Positions 15,719 through 25,380 of a stretch of DNA of 64,000 nt are shown one piece after another. This DNA comes from Streptomyces phaeochromogenes (GTDB lineage: Bacteria > Actinomycetota > Actinomycetes > Streptomycetales > Streptomycetaceae), in assembly GCF_001418655.1 (NCBI RefSeq), contig NZ_LIQZ01000013.1, positions 1-64,000 of the forward strand, written 5' to 3'. The position numbers were made by a program, and so were the translations under genes. Positions within the stretch are counted from its first letter, which is position 1; every line of letters begins with the position of its first letter. The notes under the pieces are model-generated. The model saw only the letters and a program-made list of their open reading frames with translations. It was not told the DNA's origin and made no database searches.

Positions 15719-17122
15719 TCAGTGTGCATCGCGCCAGTTCTCGGCCAGGTCGCCCCACAGGTAGGCGGTGGTTTCGACGCCCTTGAGGAGCAGGTCGAGT
15801 TCGACCTTCTCGTTGGGGGCGTGCCAGCCGTCGGACGGGACCGAGATGCCGAGGAACAGCACCGGTGCGGCGAGGACGTCCTGGAGGTCCGCGGCGGGCC
15901 CTGATCCTCCCTCGCGGGTGAAGCGGATCTCCTGCTCGAAGGCGCGGCCCATGGCGCGTGCGACGGACTGCAGTGCCGGGTGATCGAGCGGTGTGAGGCA
16001 GGGGCGGGTGGCGGCGGCGAAGGTGATCTCGTGGCGGATTCCGGCGGGTATCCGCTCGGCGGCCCAGGCGCGGACGATCTTCTCGATGTGGTCGGGGTCC
16101 TGTCCGGCGACGAGCCGGAAGGAGAGCTTCACCATGGCCGAGGAGGGGATGATCGTCTTGCTGCCGGGGCCCTGGTAGCCGCCGCCGATGCCGTTGACCT
16201 CGGCGGTCGGGCGGGCCCAGATCCGCTCCAGGGTGGTGTGTCCGGCCTCTCCGTGGGTGGCCGTCGACCTGGCGATGCGCAGCCACTGCTCCTCGTCGAA
16301 GGGCAGTTCGGTGAAGAGTTCCCGCTCGTGGTCGGTGAGTTCGGCGATGCCTTCGTAGAAGCCGGGGATCGTCACGCGCGCGTGCTCGTCGTGGAGGGCG
16401 GCGACGAGGCGGGCGACCGCGGTGGCCGGGTTGGGTACGGCGCCGCCGAAGGCGCCGGAGTGTATGTCCTGGTCGGGCCCGTGGAGCGTGATCTCGCACT
16501 CGGCGAGGCCGCGCATGCCGGTGCAGACGGTGGGGGTGTCCTCGGACCACATGCTGGTGTCGGAGACGATCACGGCGTCGGCGGTGAGGCGGTCCTTCCG
16601 CTCTTCGACGAGTGCGCGGAAGTACGGGGAGCCGGACTCCTCCTCGCCCTCGATGAGCAGCTTCAGGTGGACGGCGGGGGCGGTGCGGCCGGTGGCGGCG
16701 AGGTGGGCGCGGACCCCGAGTGTGTGGAAGAACACCTGGCCCTTGTCGTCGGCGGCCCCGCGCGCGTGGAGGCGGTTTCCGCGGACTACGGGCTCGAAGG
16801 GGTCGCTGTCCCAGCCGTCCTCGCGGGCGGCGGGCTGTACGTCGTGGTGTCCGTAGACGAGGACCGTGGGTGCCTGCGGGTCGTCGGAGGGCCATTCGGC
16901 GAAGACGGCCGGGGCGCCGGGTGTCGCCCAGACCTCGCAGGTCGGGAAGCCGGTCTCCTGGAGTTTGGCGGCGAGCCAGTCGGCGCTGCGCCGTACGTCC
17001 GCGGCGTGTTCGGGCTGCGCCGACACGGACGGGATACGCAGCCACTCGGCGAGGTCGTCGAGGAAGGCGGCGCGGTGCTGCTCGATGTACGCGCGGACGG
17101 CGCTGTCCGGAGTCTTGCTCAT
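15719..17122 (-). CDS. M20-family dipeptidase
   Basis: A 467-residue zinc peptidase. The metal motifs are GHHDVQP (91-97), ADDKGQ (124-129) and EGEEESGS (158-165); SDTSMW and HSGAFGG follow in the usual order of the M20/ArgE/DapE family. It probably hydrolyses dipeptides in the cytoplasm, as no signal peptide is present. ATG 17122 lies 10 nt beyond the adnB stop, so it is probably cotranscribed with adnB. The end overlaps the longer nudC frame. Confidence 0.92.
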   Translation of the reverse strand: MSKTPDSAVRAYIEQHRAAFLDDLAEWLRIPSVSAQPEHAADVRRSADWLAAKLQETGFPTCEVWATPGAPAVFAEWPSDDPQAPTVLVYGHHDVQPAAREDGWDSDPFEPVVRGNRLHARGAADDKGQVFFHTLGVRAHLAATGRTAPAVHLKLLIEGEEESGSPYFRALVEERKDRLTADAVIVSDTSMWSEDTPTVCTGMRGLAECEITLHGPDQDIHSGAFGGAVPNPATAVARLVAALHDEHARVTIPGFYEGIAELTDHERELFTELPFDEEQWLRIARSTATHGEAGHTTLERIWARPTAEVNGIGGGYQGPGSKTIIPSSAMVKLSFRLVAGQDPDHIEKIVRAWAAERIPAGIRHEITFAAATRPCLTPLDHPALQSVARAMGRAFEQEIRFTREGGSGPAADLQDVLAAPVLFLGISVPSDGWHAPNEKVELDLLLKGVETTAYLWGDLAENWRDAH

Positions 17123-17132
17123 GGTCACGAGC

Positions 17133-20100
17133 CTAGCCGTCCACGCGCGCGTGCTGGTCCGGCGGTTCCTCGGGGACCCCATCGGGTGGTTCTTCGAGGA
17201 GGAGCCGCTCCAGTGCGGCCCGGTCGGGCAGGCTCTCGGGCCGTACGACCTCGCCGCTGCGCACGTACAGGAAGGCGGCCCGTACGGATTCCAGGGGTAC
17301 GCCGTGCTGCTCTGCCCAGGCGAGCCGGTACAGGGCGAGCTGGAGGGGGTCGGCGTTGCGGGCGCGGTTGGTCTTCCAGTCGACGATCTCGTACGTCGTC
17401 CCGTCGCCGTCGTCCTCTTTGTAGACGGCGTCGATGCGGCCCCGTACGACGCGTCCGGCGATCGCGAGCTGGAAGGGGGCCTCGACGCGGTAGGGGGTGC
17501 GGTGGGCGTACGGGGTGCGTTCGAAGGCGTCCTTGAGGGCTTCCAGGTCGCGTTCGTCGGCGATCTCGGCCTCGCTGCCGGGCAGTTCCTCCGGTTCCAG
17601 CATCGGCAGCCGCAGCTCTTCGAAGCGGGCCTCGACCCAGGCGTGGAAGCGGGTGCCGCGGCGGGCGGCCGGCTGGGGCGGGCGCGGCATGGGGCGCGCC
17701 AGTTCCTGTGCGAAGGCGTCCGGGTCGGCGGCCAGGCTCAGCAGCTGGGAGGCGGTCAGAGAGGCCGGCAGGGTGACGTCCGTGACGCCTTCGCGGGCGC
17801 GCAGGAGCTCGCCGGTGAGGGCGTCCAGGTCGCGGTCCCAGGAGGCGACGGTGCGGGCTTCCTCCGGGGTGAGGTGCCTGGTCTCGGAGACGGGGCGCGG
17901 CGTCTCCGGAGGGTGTTGGCGCGCGTCCGGTGAGCCGGTGGGGTGCGCGTCCGGGGACTGGGTGGGGTGCGGAACCCGGGGACGGTTCGTGGCCCACGAG
18001 TTCCCGTCTCCGCGGGCTGCCTCGTCTGTGAGATCGGTCTCTTCGTGGAGGCCGTCCCCGTGGGGCGTCTCTCTGGGTGACGCCTCTCCGTAGGGCACGT
18101 CCGCGAAATCGTCGTCCCCGTAGGGAGGCTCATCCGGAAAGTCGTCGTCCCCGTAAGGGGGCTCGTCGTAGGGCGGCTCGTCGTAAGGCGGTTCGTCGTC
18201 CTCGGGCGGAGGCGGCCAGTCAGGGTCGTCGTACGGCTCCGGGGCGTCGTGGGACGAGGGGTGGGCCGTCTCGTGGGAGTGACCGGACTCCAGGTGGGCC
18301 AGGACCGTCTGGGCGGCCGCGCGCCTGCGGGCCATGGCCGCGTCGTCGAGCGGGAGCGGCCAGGCGTGGTCGCCGCCGGCCTCGTGGAGCGCGGGGTTCT
18401 CCTCGGTCTCCTCGGGTTCGTCCGCCCAGGCCTCGATCTCGCCGTGCCCGGCTCCACAGTGCTCGTACAGGGCCTGCAGGAAGTCGGAGGGGCCGCGGGG
18501 CTTCTTCTGGGAGGGGCCCCACCAGTGGCCCGAGCCGAGCAGCAGGGAGCGGGGGCGGGTGAACGTGACGTAGCCGAGGCGGAGTTCCTCGGTGTGCTGG
18601 TGCTCCTTCATGGCCTCGTGGAAGGCCTTCATGCTGCGGGAGTCCCAGGCGCCGATGTCCGGCAGGGTGTCGGCGTCGCCGCGGAGCTCGTGCGGCAGGA
18701 CCTTGCCCTGTGAGGTCCACTTCTCGCGGCCCTGGCCGCTGGGGAAGGTGCCGGTGACGAGGCCCGGGACCGCGACGACGTCCCATTCCAGGCCCTTGGA
18801 CTTGTGCGCGGTGAGCACCTTGACGGTGTTCTCGCCGCCCGGCAGGGCGTTGTCGAGGCCCTTCTCGTACTGGGCGGCGGTGCGCAGGAAGCCGAGGAAG
18901 GCGAGGAGGGAGGCCTCGCCGTCGTTGGCGGCGAAGGACGCGGCGATGTCCAGGAAGTTGGAGAGGGTCTCGCGGCGGCGGGCGGCCAGGGCGTGCGGGG
19001 ACGCGGAGAGCTCCACCTCCAGACCGGTGGTGGCGAGGACCCGGTGCAGGACGTCCATGAGCGGGTCGGAGAGCGAGCGGCGCAGGTCGCGCAGTTCGGT
19101 GGCGAGCCGTGCGAACCGTACGCGGGCGTCGGCGGAGAAGGGCAGGCCGTCGTCGTCCCCGTGGTCTCCGAGGAGTGTCTCCAGGAACGTGTCGAGGGCG
19201 TCCGCGAGCGAGATGATCTCGGCCGGGTCGATGCCCTCGACGGCGGCGGCGAGCCGTCGGTCGGGGTCGTCGTCGGCCCCCACGCGCGCGTGCGACACGA
19301 GAAGGCGGGCCCTGCGCCCCAGGAGGGCGAGGTCGCGGGCGCCGATGCGCCAGCGCGGGCCGGTGAGCAGGCGGACCAGCGAGGCGTTGGCTCCCGGGTC
19401 TTGGAGGACCTCGCAGACGGCGACCAGGTCGGCGACCTCGGGCAGATGCAGCAGCCCGGAGAGGCCGACGACCTCGACGGGGATGTCGCGGGCGACGAGG
19501 GCGCCCTGGATCTCGGCGAAGTCGGTCGCCGTGCGGCACAGGACGGCGATCTCTCCGGGCGCCTTTCCGGTGCGTACGAGATGGGCAATGGAGTCGGCGA
19601 GCCAGTCCATCTCCTCGGCGTGGGTGCGCAGGAGGGCGCAGCGCACCATGCCGTCCCGCTCGGCTCCCGGGGCCGGGCGGAGGGCCTCCACGCCCGCGTG
19701 CAGGGCGCGCAGGGGCTCGGCGAGGCCGTTGGCGAGGTCGAGGAGCCGGCCGCCGCTGCGGCGGTTCTCGCTGAGCGACTGGCGGGTCGCGGGGCTGCCG
19801 TCGACGTGGGCGAAGTGCTGGGGGAAGTCGTCGAGGTTGGCGACGGAGGCGCCGCGCCAGCCGTAGATCGCCTGGCAGGGGTCGCCGACGGCGGTCACCG
19901 GGTGGCCCGTGCCGCTGCCGAACAGGCCCGCCAGGAGGATGCGCTGGGCCACGGAGGTGTCCTGGTACTCGTCGAGCAGGACCACTCGGAACTCGTCGCG
20001 CAGGATGCCGCCGACCTCGGGGCGTGTGCTGGCGAGGGTCGCGGAGAGGGCGATCTGGTCGCCGAAGTCGAGGAGGTCGCGCTCGCGTTTGGCCGTCCTG

Positions 20101-20807
20101 TAGCGGCTCACCAGTTCGGCCAGTTCACGCCGGGCGGCGGCCGTCTCGGGGACCTTGCGCAGGTCGGCGTTGGTGAGCTTGACGCTCTCCAGGGCCCGCA
20201 GCAGTGCGGCGTCGTAGGCCCGCAGGTCCTGGGGTTGTACGAGGTGTTCGGCGAGCTCGCCGTCGAGCGTGAGGAGGTCGCTGACCAGGTCGGGGAAGGA
20301 GCGGGTAAGGGCGGGGTAGGGACCCGGCGCCTCGCGCAGGACGCGCGCGGCGAGCTGGTAGCGGGTCGCGTCGGCGAGGAGACGCGCGGTGGGTTCGAGC
20401 CCGATGCGCAGTCCGTGGTCGGTCAACAGGCGGCCCGCGAAGGCATGATAGGTGGAGATGACCGGCTCGCCGGGCGGGTTGTCCGGATCGATCACGTCCG
20501 GGTCTGTGACCCCCGCCTTGATGAGGGCTTTCCGTACGCGCTCGGCGAGTTCGCCCGCCGCCTTGTTCGTGAAGGTCAGGCCGAGGACCTGTTCGGGAGC
20601 GACCTGTCCGGTGCCGACCAGCCACACCACGCGCGCGGCCATCACCGTGGTCTTGCCGGATCCGGCGCCTGCCACGATCACCTGCGGGGCGGGCGGTGCG
20701 GTGATGCAGGCCGTCTGCTCCGGGGTGAACGGGATGCCGAGGAGCTCCTTGAGCTGCTCGGGGTCAGAGATACGGGCTGGCACGTCAGAGAGGCTAGCCG
20801 CGCCCAC
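17133..20807 (-). CDS. adnB: AdnB-type helicase-nuclease subunit
   Basis: A 1224-residue UvrD-like motor plus RecB-type nuclease. Walker A is GAGSGKT (47-53), Walker B LLDEYQDTS, motif V TAHKSKGLEWD, and the nuclease signature IVDWKTNR is near the C-terminus. Residues about 839-977 are an unusual acidic, Pro/Tyr-rich linker with DEPPY repeats between motor and nuclease. With the upstream AdnA gene it should form the double-strand-break resecting AdnAB complex of actinobacteria. GTG start; a second GTG 8 codons later is possible. Assignment as AdnB rests on order and motor type. Confidence 0.88.
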   Translation of the reverse strand: MGAASLSDVPARISDPEQLKELLGIPFTPEQTACITAPPAPQVIVAGAGSGKTTVMAARVVWLVGTGQVAPEQVLGLTFTNKAAGELAERVRKALIKAGVTDPDVIDPDNPPGEPVISTYHAFAGRLLTDHGLRIGLEPTARLLADATRYQLAARVLREAPGPYPALTRSFPDLVSDLLTLDGELAEHLVQPQDLRAYDAALLRALESVKLTNADLRKVPETAAARRELAELVSRYRTAKRERDLLDFGDQIALSATLASTRPEVGGILRDEFRVVLLDEYQDTSVAQRILLAGLFGSGTGHPVTAVGDPCQAIYGWRGASVANLDDFPQHFAHVDGSPATRQSLSENRRSGGRLLDLANGLAEPLRALHAGVEALRPAPGAERDGMVRCALLRTHAEEMDWLADSIAHLVRTGKAPGEIAVLCRTATDFAEIQGALVARDIPVEVVGLSGLLHLPEVADLVAVCEVLQDPGANASLVRLLTGPRWRIGARDLALLGRRARLLVSHARVGADDDPDRRLAAAVEGIDPAEIISLADALDTFLETLLGDHGDDDGLPFSADARVRFARLATELRDLRRSLSDPLMDVLHRVLATTGLEVELSASPHALAARRRETLSNFLDIAASFAANDGEASLLAFLGFLRTAAQYEKGLDNALPGGENTVKVLTAHKSKGLEWDVVAVPGLVTGTFPSGQGREKWTSQGKVLPHELRGDADTLPDIGAWDSRSMKAFHEAMKEHQHTEELRLGYVTFTRPRSLLLGSGHWWGPSQKKPRGPSDFLQALYEHCGAGHGEIEAWADEPEETEENPALHEAGGDHAWPLPLDDAAMARRRAAAQTVLAHLESGHSHETAHPSSHDAPEPYDDPDWPPPPEDDEPPYDEPPYDEPPYGDDDFPDEPPYGDDDFADVPYGEASPRETPHGDGLHEETDLTDEAARGDGNSWATNRPRVPHPTQSPDAHPTGSPDARQHPPETPRPVSETRHLTPEEARTVASWDRDLDALTGELLRAREGVTDVTLPASLTASQLLSLAADPDAFAQELARPMPRPPQPAARRGTRFHAWVEARFEELRLPMLEPEELPGSEAEIADERDLEALKDAFERTPYAHRTPYRVEAPFQLAIAGRVVRGRIDAVYKEDDGDGTTYEIVDWKTNRARNADPLQLALYRLAWAEQHGVPLESVRAAFLYVRSGEVVRPESLPDRAALERLLLEEPPDGVPEEPPDQHARVDG

Positions 20808-21005
20808 TGACAGCCGATGCCGAATCGGTGGCCGGGCCGGAGGATGCGCTGGTCAGCACGCGTGGTGCCGTACGTCACTTCGCGTACGGCGGGAGCCCTC
20901 CGAACGGCGGAGCTCCCGGTACGGCGGAGCTCTCGGTTCGGCGGATGCCAGCACGCCCTCCGTGGGCCCGCGCCCTGTCACTCGACCACGTTCCGCCCCT
21001 CCGGC

Positions 21006-24000
21006 TCACTCGACCACGTGCCGCCCCTCCGGCCGCGCGCTGCACGAGGCCCGGAACGCGCAGTGGGTGCAGTGCTGGCCGGTCGTCGGTGTGAACCGTT
21101 CGTCGAGGACCTTGCCCGCCGCGGTGGCGAGGAGGTCGCCGACCCACTCCCCCTCCAGCGGCTGCTGGGCCTGCACCTTGGGCAGGGTCTCGCCGCCGTC
21201 CTTCTTGGGGGCGCCCTGACGGAGTTGGACGAGTTCGGCGCCGCCCGGGTCGGGGCGTTCGCCCTCGAAGGCTTCGTCGACCGCGCCTTCGCGGACGGCG
21301 AGCTGGTAGACGGCGAGCTGCGGGTGGTGGGCGACCTCGGCCGCGCTCGGTGCCTGTTTGCCGGTCTTGAAGTCGACTACGTAGGCACGGCCTTCGGCGT
21401 CCTGCTCGACTCGGTCCATGGAGCCGCGGATGCGCACTTCGTAGGAGCCCGCTTCGAGGGTGACGTCGAAGTCGTGCTCGCTCGCCACCGGCGTGCGGCC
21501 CGCGCGGGCGCCATTGGAATCGACGTGCCACTTCAGGAAGCGTTCGAGCGCCACGCGCGCGTGCTCCTTCTCCTGCGCCGACTTCCAGGGCGCGTCGAAG
21601 GCGAGCGCGTCCCACACGGAGTCGAGGCGCTCCATGAGGACGGCGAGGTCCGCGGGGGTGCGGCCGGAGGCGACCTCGTCGGCCAGGACGTGCACCACGT
21701 TGCCGAAGCCCTGGGCGACGGTCGCGGGGGCGTCGGCCTTCACCTCGCGGCCCAGGAACCACTGCAGGGCGCAGGTGTTGGCGAGTTGGTCGAGGGCGCT
21801 CCCGGACAGCACCACGGGATGGTCGCGGTCGCGCAGTGGCACCTTGCTCTCGGTCGGCTCGTACATGCCCCACCAGCGGTAGGGGTGGGCGGACGGCACG
21901 AGGGGGCGGCCGTCCTCGTCGCCGAGCGCGGCGAGTCTGGCCAGCCGGCGGGCGGCGGCCTCTCTGAGCCGGTCCGAGACACGTGGGTCGACCGTCGTGG
22001 CGCGCAGTTCGGCGACGAGCGCGGCGACGGACAGGGGGCGGCGGGGACGGCCCGTCGTGTCCTTGGGCTCCACACCGAGTTCGGTGATGAAGCGCGAGGG
22101 CTGGTCGCCGTCGTCGGCAGGGGCCTTCACGGCGGTGACGACGAGGCGTTCACGCGCGCGCGTGGCGGCCACGTAGAACAGACGGCGCTCTTCGGAGAGG
22201 AGCGCTCCGGGAGTCAGCGGCTCCGCGAGACCGTCGCGTCCGATGCGGTCGGCCTCCAGGAGAGAGCCGCGGCGGCGCAGGTCGGGCCACAGCCCCTCCT
22301 GGACGCCCGCGACGACCACGAGGCGCCACTCCAGCCCCTTGGAGCGGTGCGCGGTCATCAGACGTACGGCGTCGGGGCGTACGGCCCTGCGGGTGAGCGT
22401 GTCGGCCGCGATGTCCTCGGCGTCAATTTCCTCCAGGAAGTTGAGCGCGCCGCGGCCTCCGGTGCGTTCCTCCGCGCGGGACGCGGTGGCGAACAGCGCG
22501 CACACGGCGTCGAGGTCACGGTCCGCGTTGCGGCCGGCCGCGCCGCCGCGCCGGGCTGCCCGCTCCAGGCGCTGCGGCCAGGGCGTGCCGTCCCACAGCT
22601 CCCAGAGCGCCTCCTCGGCCGTACCGCCGCCCGCGAGGCGCTCCCGCGCCTTCCGCAGCAGGGCACCCAGACGCTGGGCTCCGCGCGCGTACGACGGGTC
22701 GTGGGCCACCAGCCGCTCCGGCTCGGCCAGCGCTCGCGCCAGCAACTCGTCGGAGGGCGGCGGCACATGATTGCCCGCGGCGCGCTCCTCCTCGCGCAGG
22801 GCGCGGCCCAGGCGGCGCAGATCAGCGGCGTCCATGCCTGCCAGCGGGGACGCGAGGAGGCTGAGCGCGGTCTCGATGTCGAGCCAGGGCCTGTCGGGAG
22901 AGGGCGCTTCCGGGGCGGGTTCCTCGGAGGGGGCGGCGCCGTGGGACTCCTCGTCGGGCGCGACGACTTCTTCGGGTGGCGCGCCGACACCTTCGGAGGG
23001 GGTGTCCTCGTGGTCCGCCTCCGCGGGTTCATCCGCCTCGGCTCGTACGTCCTCGGCGGGACGCGCATCGTCGTCGGCCCGTACGTCCTCGTCGGCCTGC
23101 ACCTCTGCCGCCGAGGCCACGCCCCCCGAGGTCTCCGCCGCGGCCACCGCCCTGAGTGCCGTCAGGAGCGGCGACACGGCCGGTTCGTGCCGCAGTGCCA
23201 GGTCGTCGCCGTCGATGTCGAGGGGGACGCCGGCTGCGGTGAGGGTGCGACGGATGGTCGGGATGGTGCGGGAGCCCGCGCGCACCAGGACGGCCATCTC
23301 GTTCCAGGGGACGCCGTCCTCCAGGTGGGCGCGGCGCAGGATGTCCGCGATGTTGTCCAGCTCCGTGCCGGGCGTCGGGTACGTGTGGACCTCGACGGTG
23401 CCGCCGCCCCTTACGGAGGCAAGCTCCCTGTGGGCGCGTACTTTCTCCGCGGGCAGGCGGGTCATGGGCATGCGCTGGGTCAGCAGCCGGGTGGCCGCCA
23501 GGAGGCCGGCGCCGGACCTTCGTGAGGTCCTGAGGACCTCCATCGGTGCCGATGTACCGTCCGCGCGCGGGAATGCCTCCGGGAACTGGAGGATGCCGTT
23601 CACGTCGGCGCCCCGGAACGTGTAGATCGACTGGTCGGGGTCGCCGAAGGCCACGAGGGTGCGGCCACCGCCCGCGAGCGCGTGCAGCAGCCGTACCTGT
23701 GCCGGATCGGTGTCCTGGTACTCGTCCACGAAGACGGCGTCGTACTGCGCGGCGAGGCGCTCGGCGACCTCGGGGCGCCGGGCGAGCAGCACCGCGCGGT
23801 GCACCAGTTCCGCGTAGTCGAGGACTCCTTGCATGTCGAGGACGTCGAGGTACTCGGCGAGGAAGGCGGAGGCGGCGAGCCAGTCGGGGCGGCCGATACG
23901 CCGCGCGAAGGCCTGGAGGGCGTCGGGACCGAGGCCCAGTTCGCGGCTGCGGGCGAGAACCGCGCGGACCTCGTCGGCGAAGCCGCGCGTGGTGAGGCAG

Positions 24001-24524
24001 GCGCGCAGTTCGTCCGGCCAGCGCACATGGGCCAGGCCGAGCCGCTCAAGGCCGGGCTGGCCCGCGAGCAGTTCCCGTACCGCCACGTCCTGTTCGGGGC
24101 CGGAGAGCAGCCGCAGCGGCTCCACGAACAGGTCACTGTCCTGGTGGGCGCGGACCAGGGCATAGCAGAAGGAGTGGAAGGTCGTCGCCTGGGGCGCGCG
24201 GGCCGCTCCTATGCGCAGCGCCATGCGGTCGCGCAGTTCGACGGCGGCCTTGCGGCTGAACGTGAGCACCAGGATCCGCTCGGGATCGGCGCCACGGGCG
24301 ATCCGCGCCGCGACGGACTCCACGAGTGTGGTCGTCTTGCCGGTGCCCGGACCTGCGAGGACGAGCAGCGGACCGTGCTCGTGGTCAACCGCCGCGCGCT
24401 GCCCTGCGTCCAGCAGAGGGGGAGCCATCCTGGCCGGCGGGGTACGCACCAGTCGGTAAGCGCCACGGGCCCCCTGTCGCCCCTGGGGGTGCGACAGGCG
24501 CCTGGTGGAGAAAGAGGAGCTCAC
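21006..24524 (-). CDS. adnA: AdnA-type helicase-nuclease subunit
   Basis: A 1172-residue partner of AdnB. Walker A is GPGTGKT (58-64), Walker B VFVDEYQDTDP, the late helicase motif TAHRSKGLEW, and nuclease residues VVDFKTG. Cysteines C1152, C1155 and C1161 plus an earlier Cys (NTCALQW) resemble the iron-sulfur nuclease domain of AddB/AdnA proteins. Residues about 465-541 are a Glu/Asp/Pro-rich insertion. The gap to adnB is 198 bp. The start is uncertain: GTG 24524 is used, but M33 (MAPPLLDAGQ) would remove a basic extension. Confidence 0.88.
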   Translation of the reverse strand: MSSSFSTRRLSHPQGRQGARGAYRLVRTPPARMAPPLLDAGQRAAVDHEHGPLLVLAGPGTGKTTTLVESVAARIARGADPERILVLTFSRKAAVELRDRMALRIGAARAPQATTFHSFCYALVRAHQDSDLFVEPLRLLSGPEQDVAVRELLAGQPGLERLGLAHVRWPDELRACLTTRGFADEVRAVLARSRELGLGPDALQAFARRIGRPDWLAASAFLAEYLDVLDMQGVLDYAELVHRAVLLARRPEVAERLAAQYDAVFVDEYQDTDPAQVRLLHALAGGGRTLVAFGDPDQSIYTFRGADVNGILQFPEAFPRADGTSAPMEVLRTSRRSGAGLLAATRLLTQRMPMTRLPAEKVRAHRELASVRGGGTVEVHTYPTPGTELDNIADILRRAHLEDGVPWNEMAVLVRAGSRTIPTIRRTLTAAGVPLDIDGDDLALRHEPAVSPLLTALRAVAAAETSGGVASAAEVQADEDVRADDDARPAEDVRAEADEPAEADHEDTPSEGVGAPPEEVVAPDEESHGAAPSEEPAPEAPSPDRPWLDIETALSLLASPLAGMDAADLRRLGRALREEERAAGNHVPPPSDELLARALAEPERLVAHDPSYARGAQRLGALLRKARERLAGGGTAEEALWELWDGTPWPQRLERAARRGGAAGRNADRDLDAVCALFATASRAEERTGGRGALNFLEEIDAEDIAADTLTRRAVRPDAVRLMTAHRSKGLEWRLVVVAGVQEGLWPDLRRRGSLLEADRIGRDGLAEPLTPGALLSEERRLFYVAATRARERLVVTAVKAPADDGDQPSRFITELGVEPKDTTGRPRRPLSVAALVAELRATTVDPRVSDRLREAAARRLARLAALGDEDGRPLVPSAHPYRWWGMYEPTESKVPLRDRDHPVVLSGSALDQLANTCALQWFLGREVKADAPATVAQGFGNVVHVLADEVASGRTPADLAVLMERLDSVWDALAFDAPWKSAQEKEHARVALERFLKWHVDSNGARAGRTPVASEHDFDVTLEAGSYEVRIRGSMDRVEQDAEGRAYVVDFKTGKQAPSAAEVAHHPQLAVYQLAVREGAVDEAFEGERPDPGGAELVQLRQGAPKKDGGETLPKVQAQQPLEGEWVGDLLATAAGKVLDERFTPTTGQHCTHCAFRASCSARPEGRHVVE

Positions 24525-24829
24525 GTGGTTCGCCGGTCCTGGTGGGTGTGCTTGGGTCTGTCTCTGTCGACGCGGAACGCCGTCATTCAGCGGTGGTGGT
24601 GGGGCGACGGGTGGAGGGCCCCTCGCGCGGTGAGGGCGGTGGCCGCGGGATGAACGGGATGCGCGCCGTCGACGCTACGCCCGTGGATGTGGTGGAAGCA
24701 GCGCTTCCTCTTGTTCCCACCAGGCACACGCGTCTCCCGCCTCACGAACGTACGGCATGTCACGGACGTGCCCCGCTTCCCCCGTACGGGCCATCGGTAC
24801 CCCTCCTGACAGCTCGATGCCGGAAGCTG
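24525..24829. other. Intergenic stretch upstream of adnA
   Basis: About 300 bp with no gene. It must hold the adnA promoter, but I find no convincing -10/-35. Its distal end contains the hairpin listed at 24805-24834. Confidence 0.5.
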
Positions 24830-24834
24830 TCAGG
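24805..24834 (-). terminator. Hairpin overlapping the stop of the alkyltransferase-like gene
   Basis: CCTGACAGCT and AGCTGTCAGG form a perfect 10-bp stem around a 10-nt loop. One arm contains the stop codon at 24830-24832. Confidence 0.5.
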
Positions 24835-25195
24835 TGTGACCCTCCGAGCGCCCGCCGCCGTCCCACCGCGCCCGCTTCATGTCGACGCGCGGGAGATGGC
24901 CCTCGGAAGCCCTGCTCGCCTCCTTCAGGGGCGTGCCCTCGGCGCGGTAGTGGCCCAGCGCCTCCAGCTCGTGGCCGGGGAGCAGCACGCCGTCCGCGCG
25001 TATGACCCGCCACCAGGGAACGGCTCCTCCGTAGAGGGCCATGACGCGGCCGACCTGCCGGGGTCCGCCCTCATCCAGCCACTCGGCGACATCTCCGTAC
25101 GTCATGACACGCCCGGGCGGGATCAGCTCGGCGACATCGAGGACCCGCTCCGCGTACTCCGGCAGGGCGTCCGCCGGAAGGCTCTGCTCGCTCAT
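24830..25195 (-). CDS. Alkyltransferase-like (MGMT-family) protein
   Basis: A 121-residue protein similar to the DNA-binding half of O6-alkylguanine alkyltransferase (PPGRVMTYGDVAEW, RQVGRVM). The usual acceptor motif PCHRV reads PWWRV, so the Cys is missing and it should be an alkyltransferase-like protein. Those proteins bind alkylated bases and hand them to nucleotide excision repair. ATG 25195 has AGGA upstream; earlier Met codons exist. Its neighbourhood of repair helicases fits. Confidence 0.87.
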   Translation of the reverse strand: MSEQSLPADALPEYAERVLDVAELIPPGRVMTYGDVAEWLDEGGPRQVGRVMALYGGAVPWWRVIRADGVLLPGHELEALGHYRAEGTPLKEASRASEGHLPRVDMKRARWDGGGRSEGHT

Positions 25196-25380
25196 CCGGC
25201 CCATCCTGCCCCAGAGCACCGACATCGTGACGCGGCGGCGACTGTGCGTATCCCTCGCCCCGGAGCAGCGCTTCAGGCAGACTGTGCGACCCCGCATTGC
25301 ACCCTGATGCCCCCCTGTGTCGGCGGGGCATGCCACCATCGTGCGGGCGGTTACTGGTGATACGAGATCAAGAAGAGACG

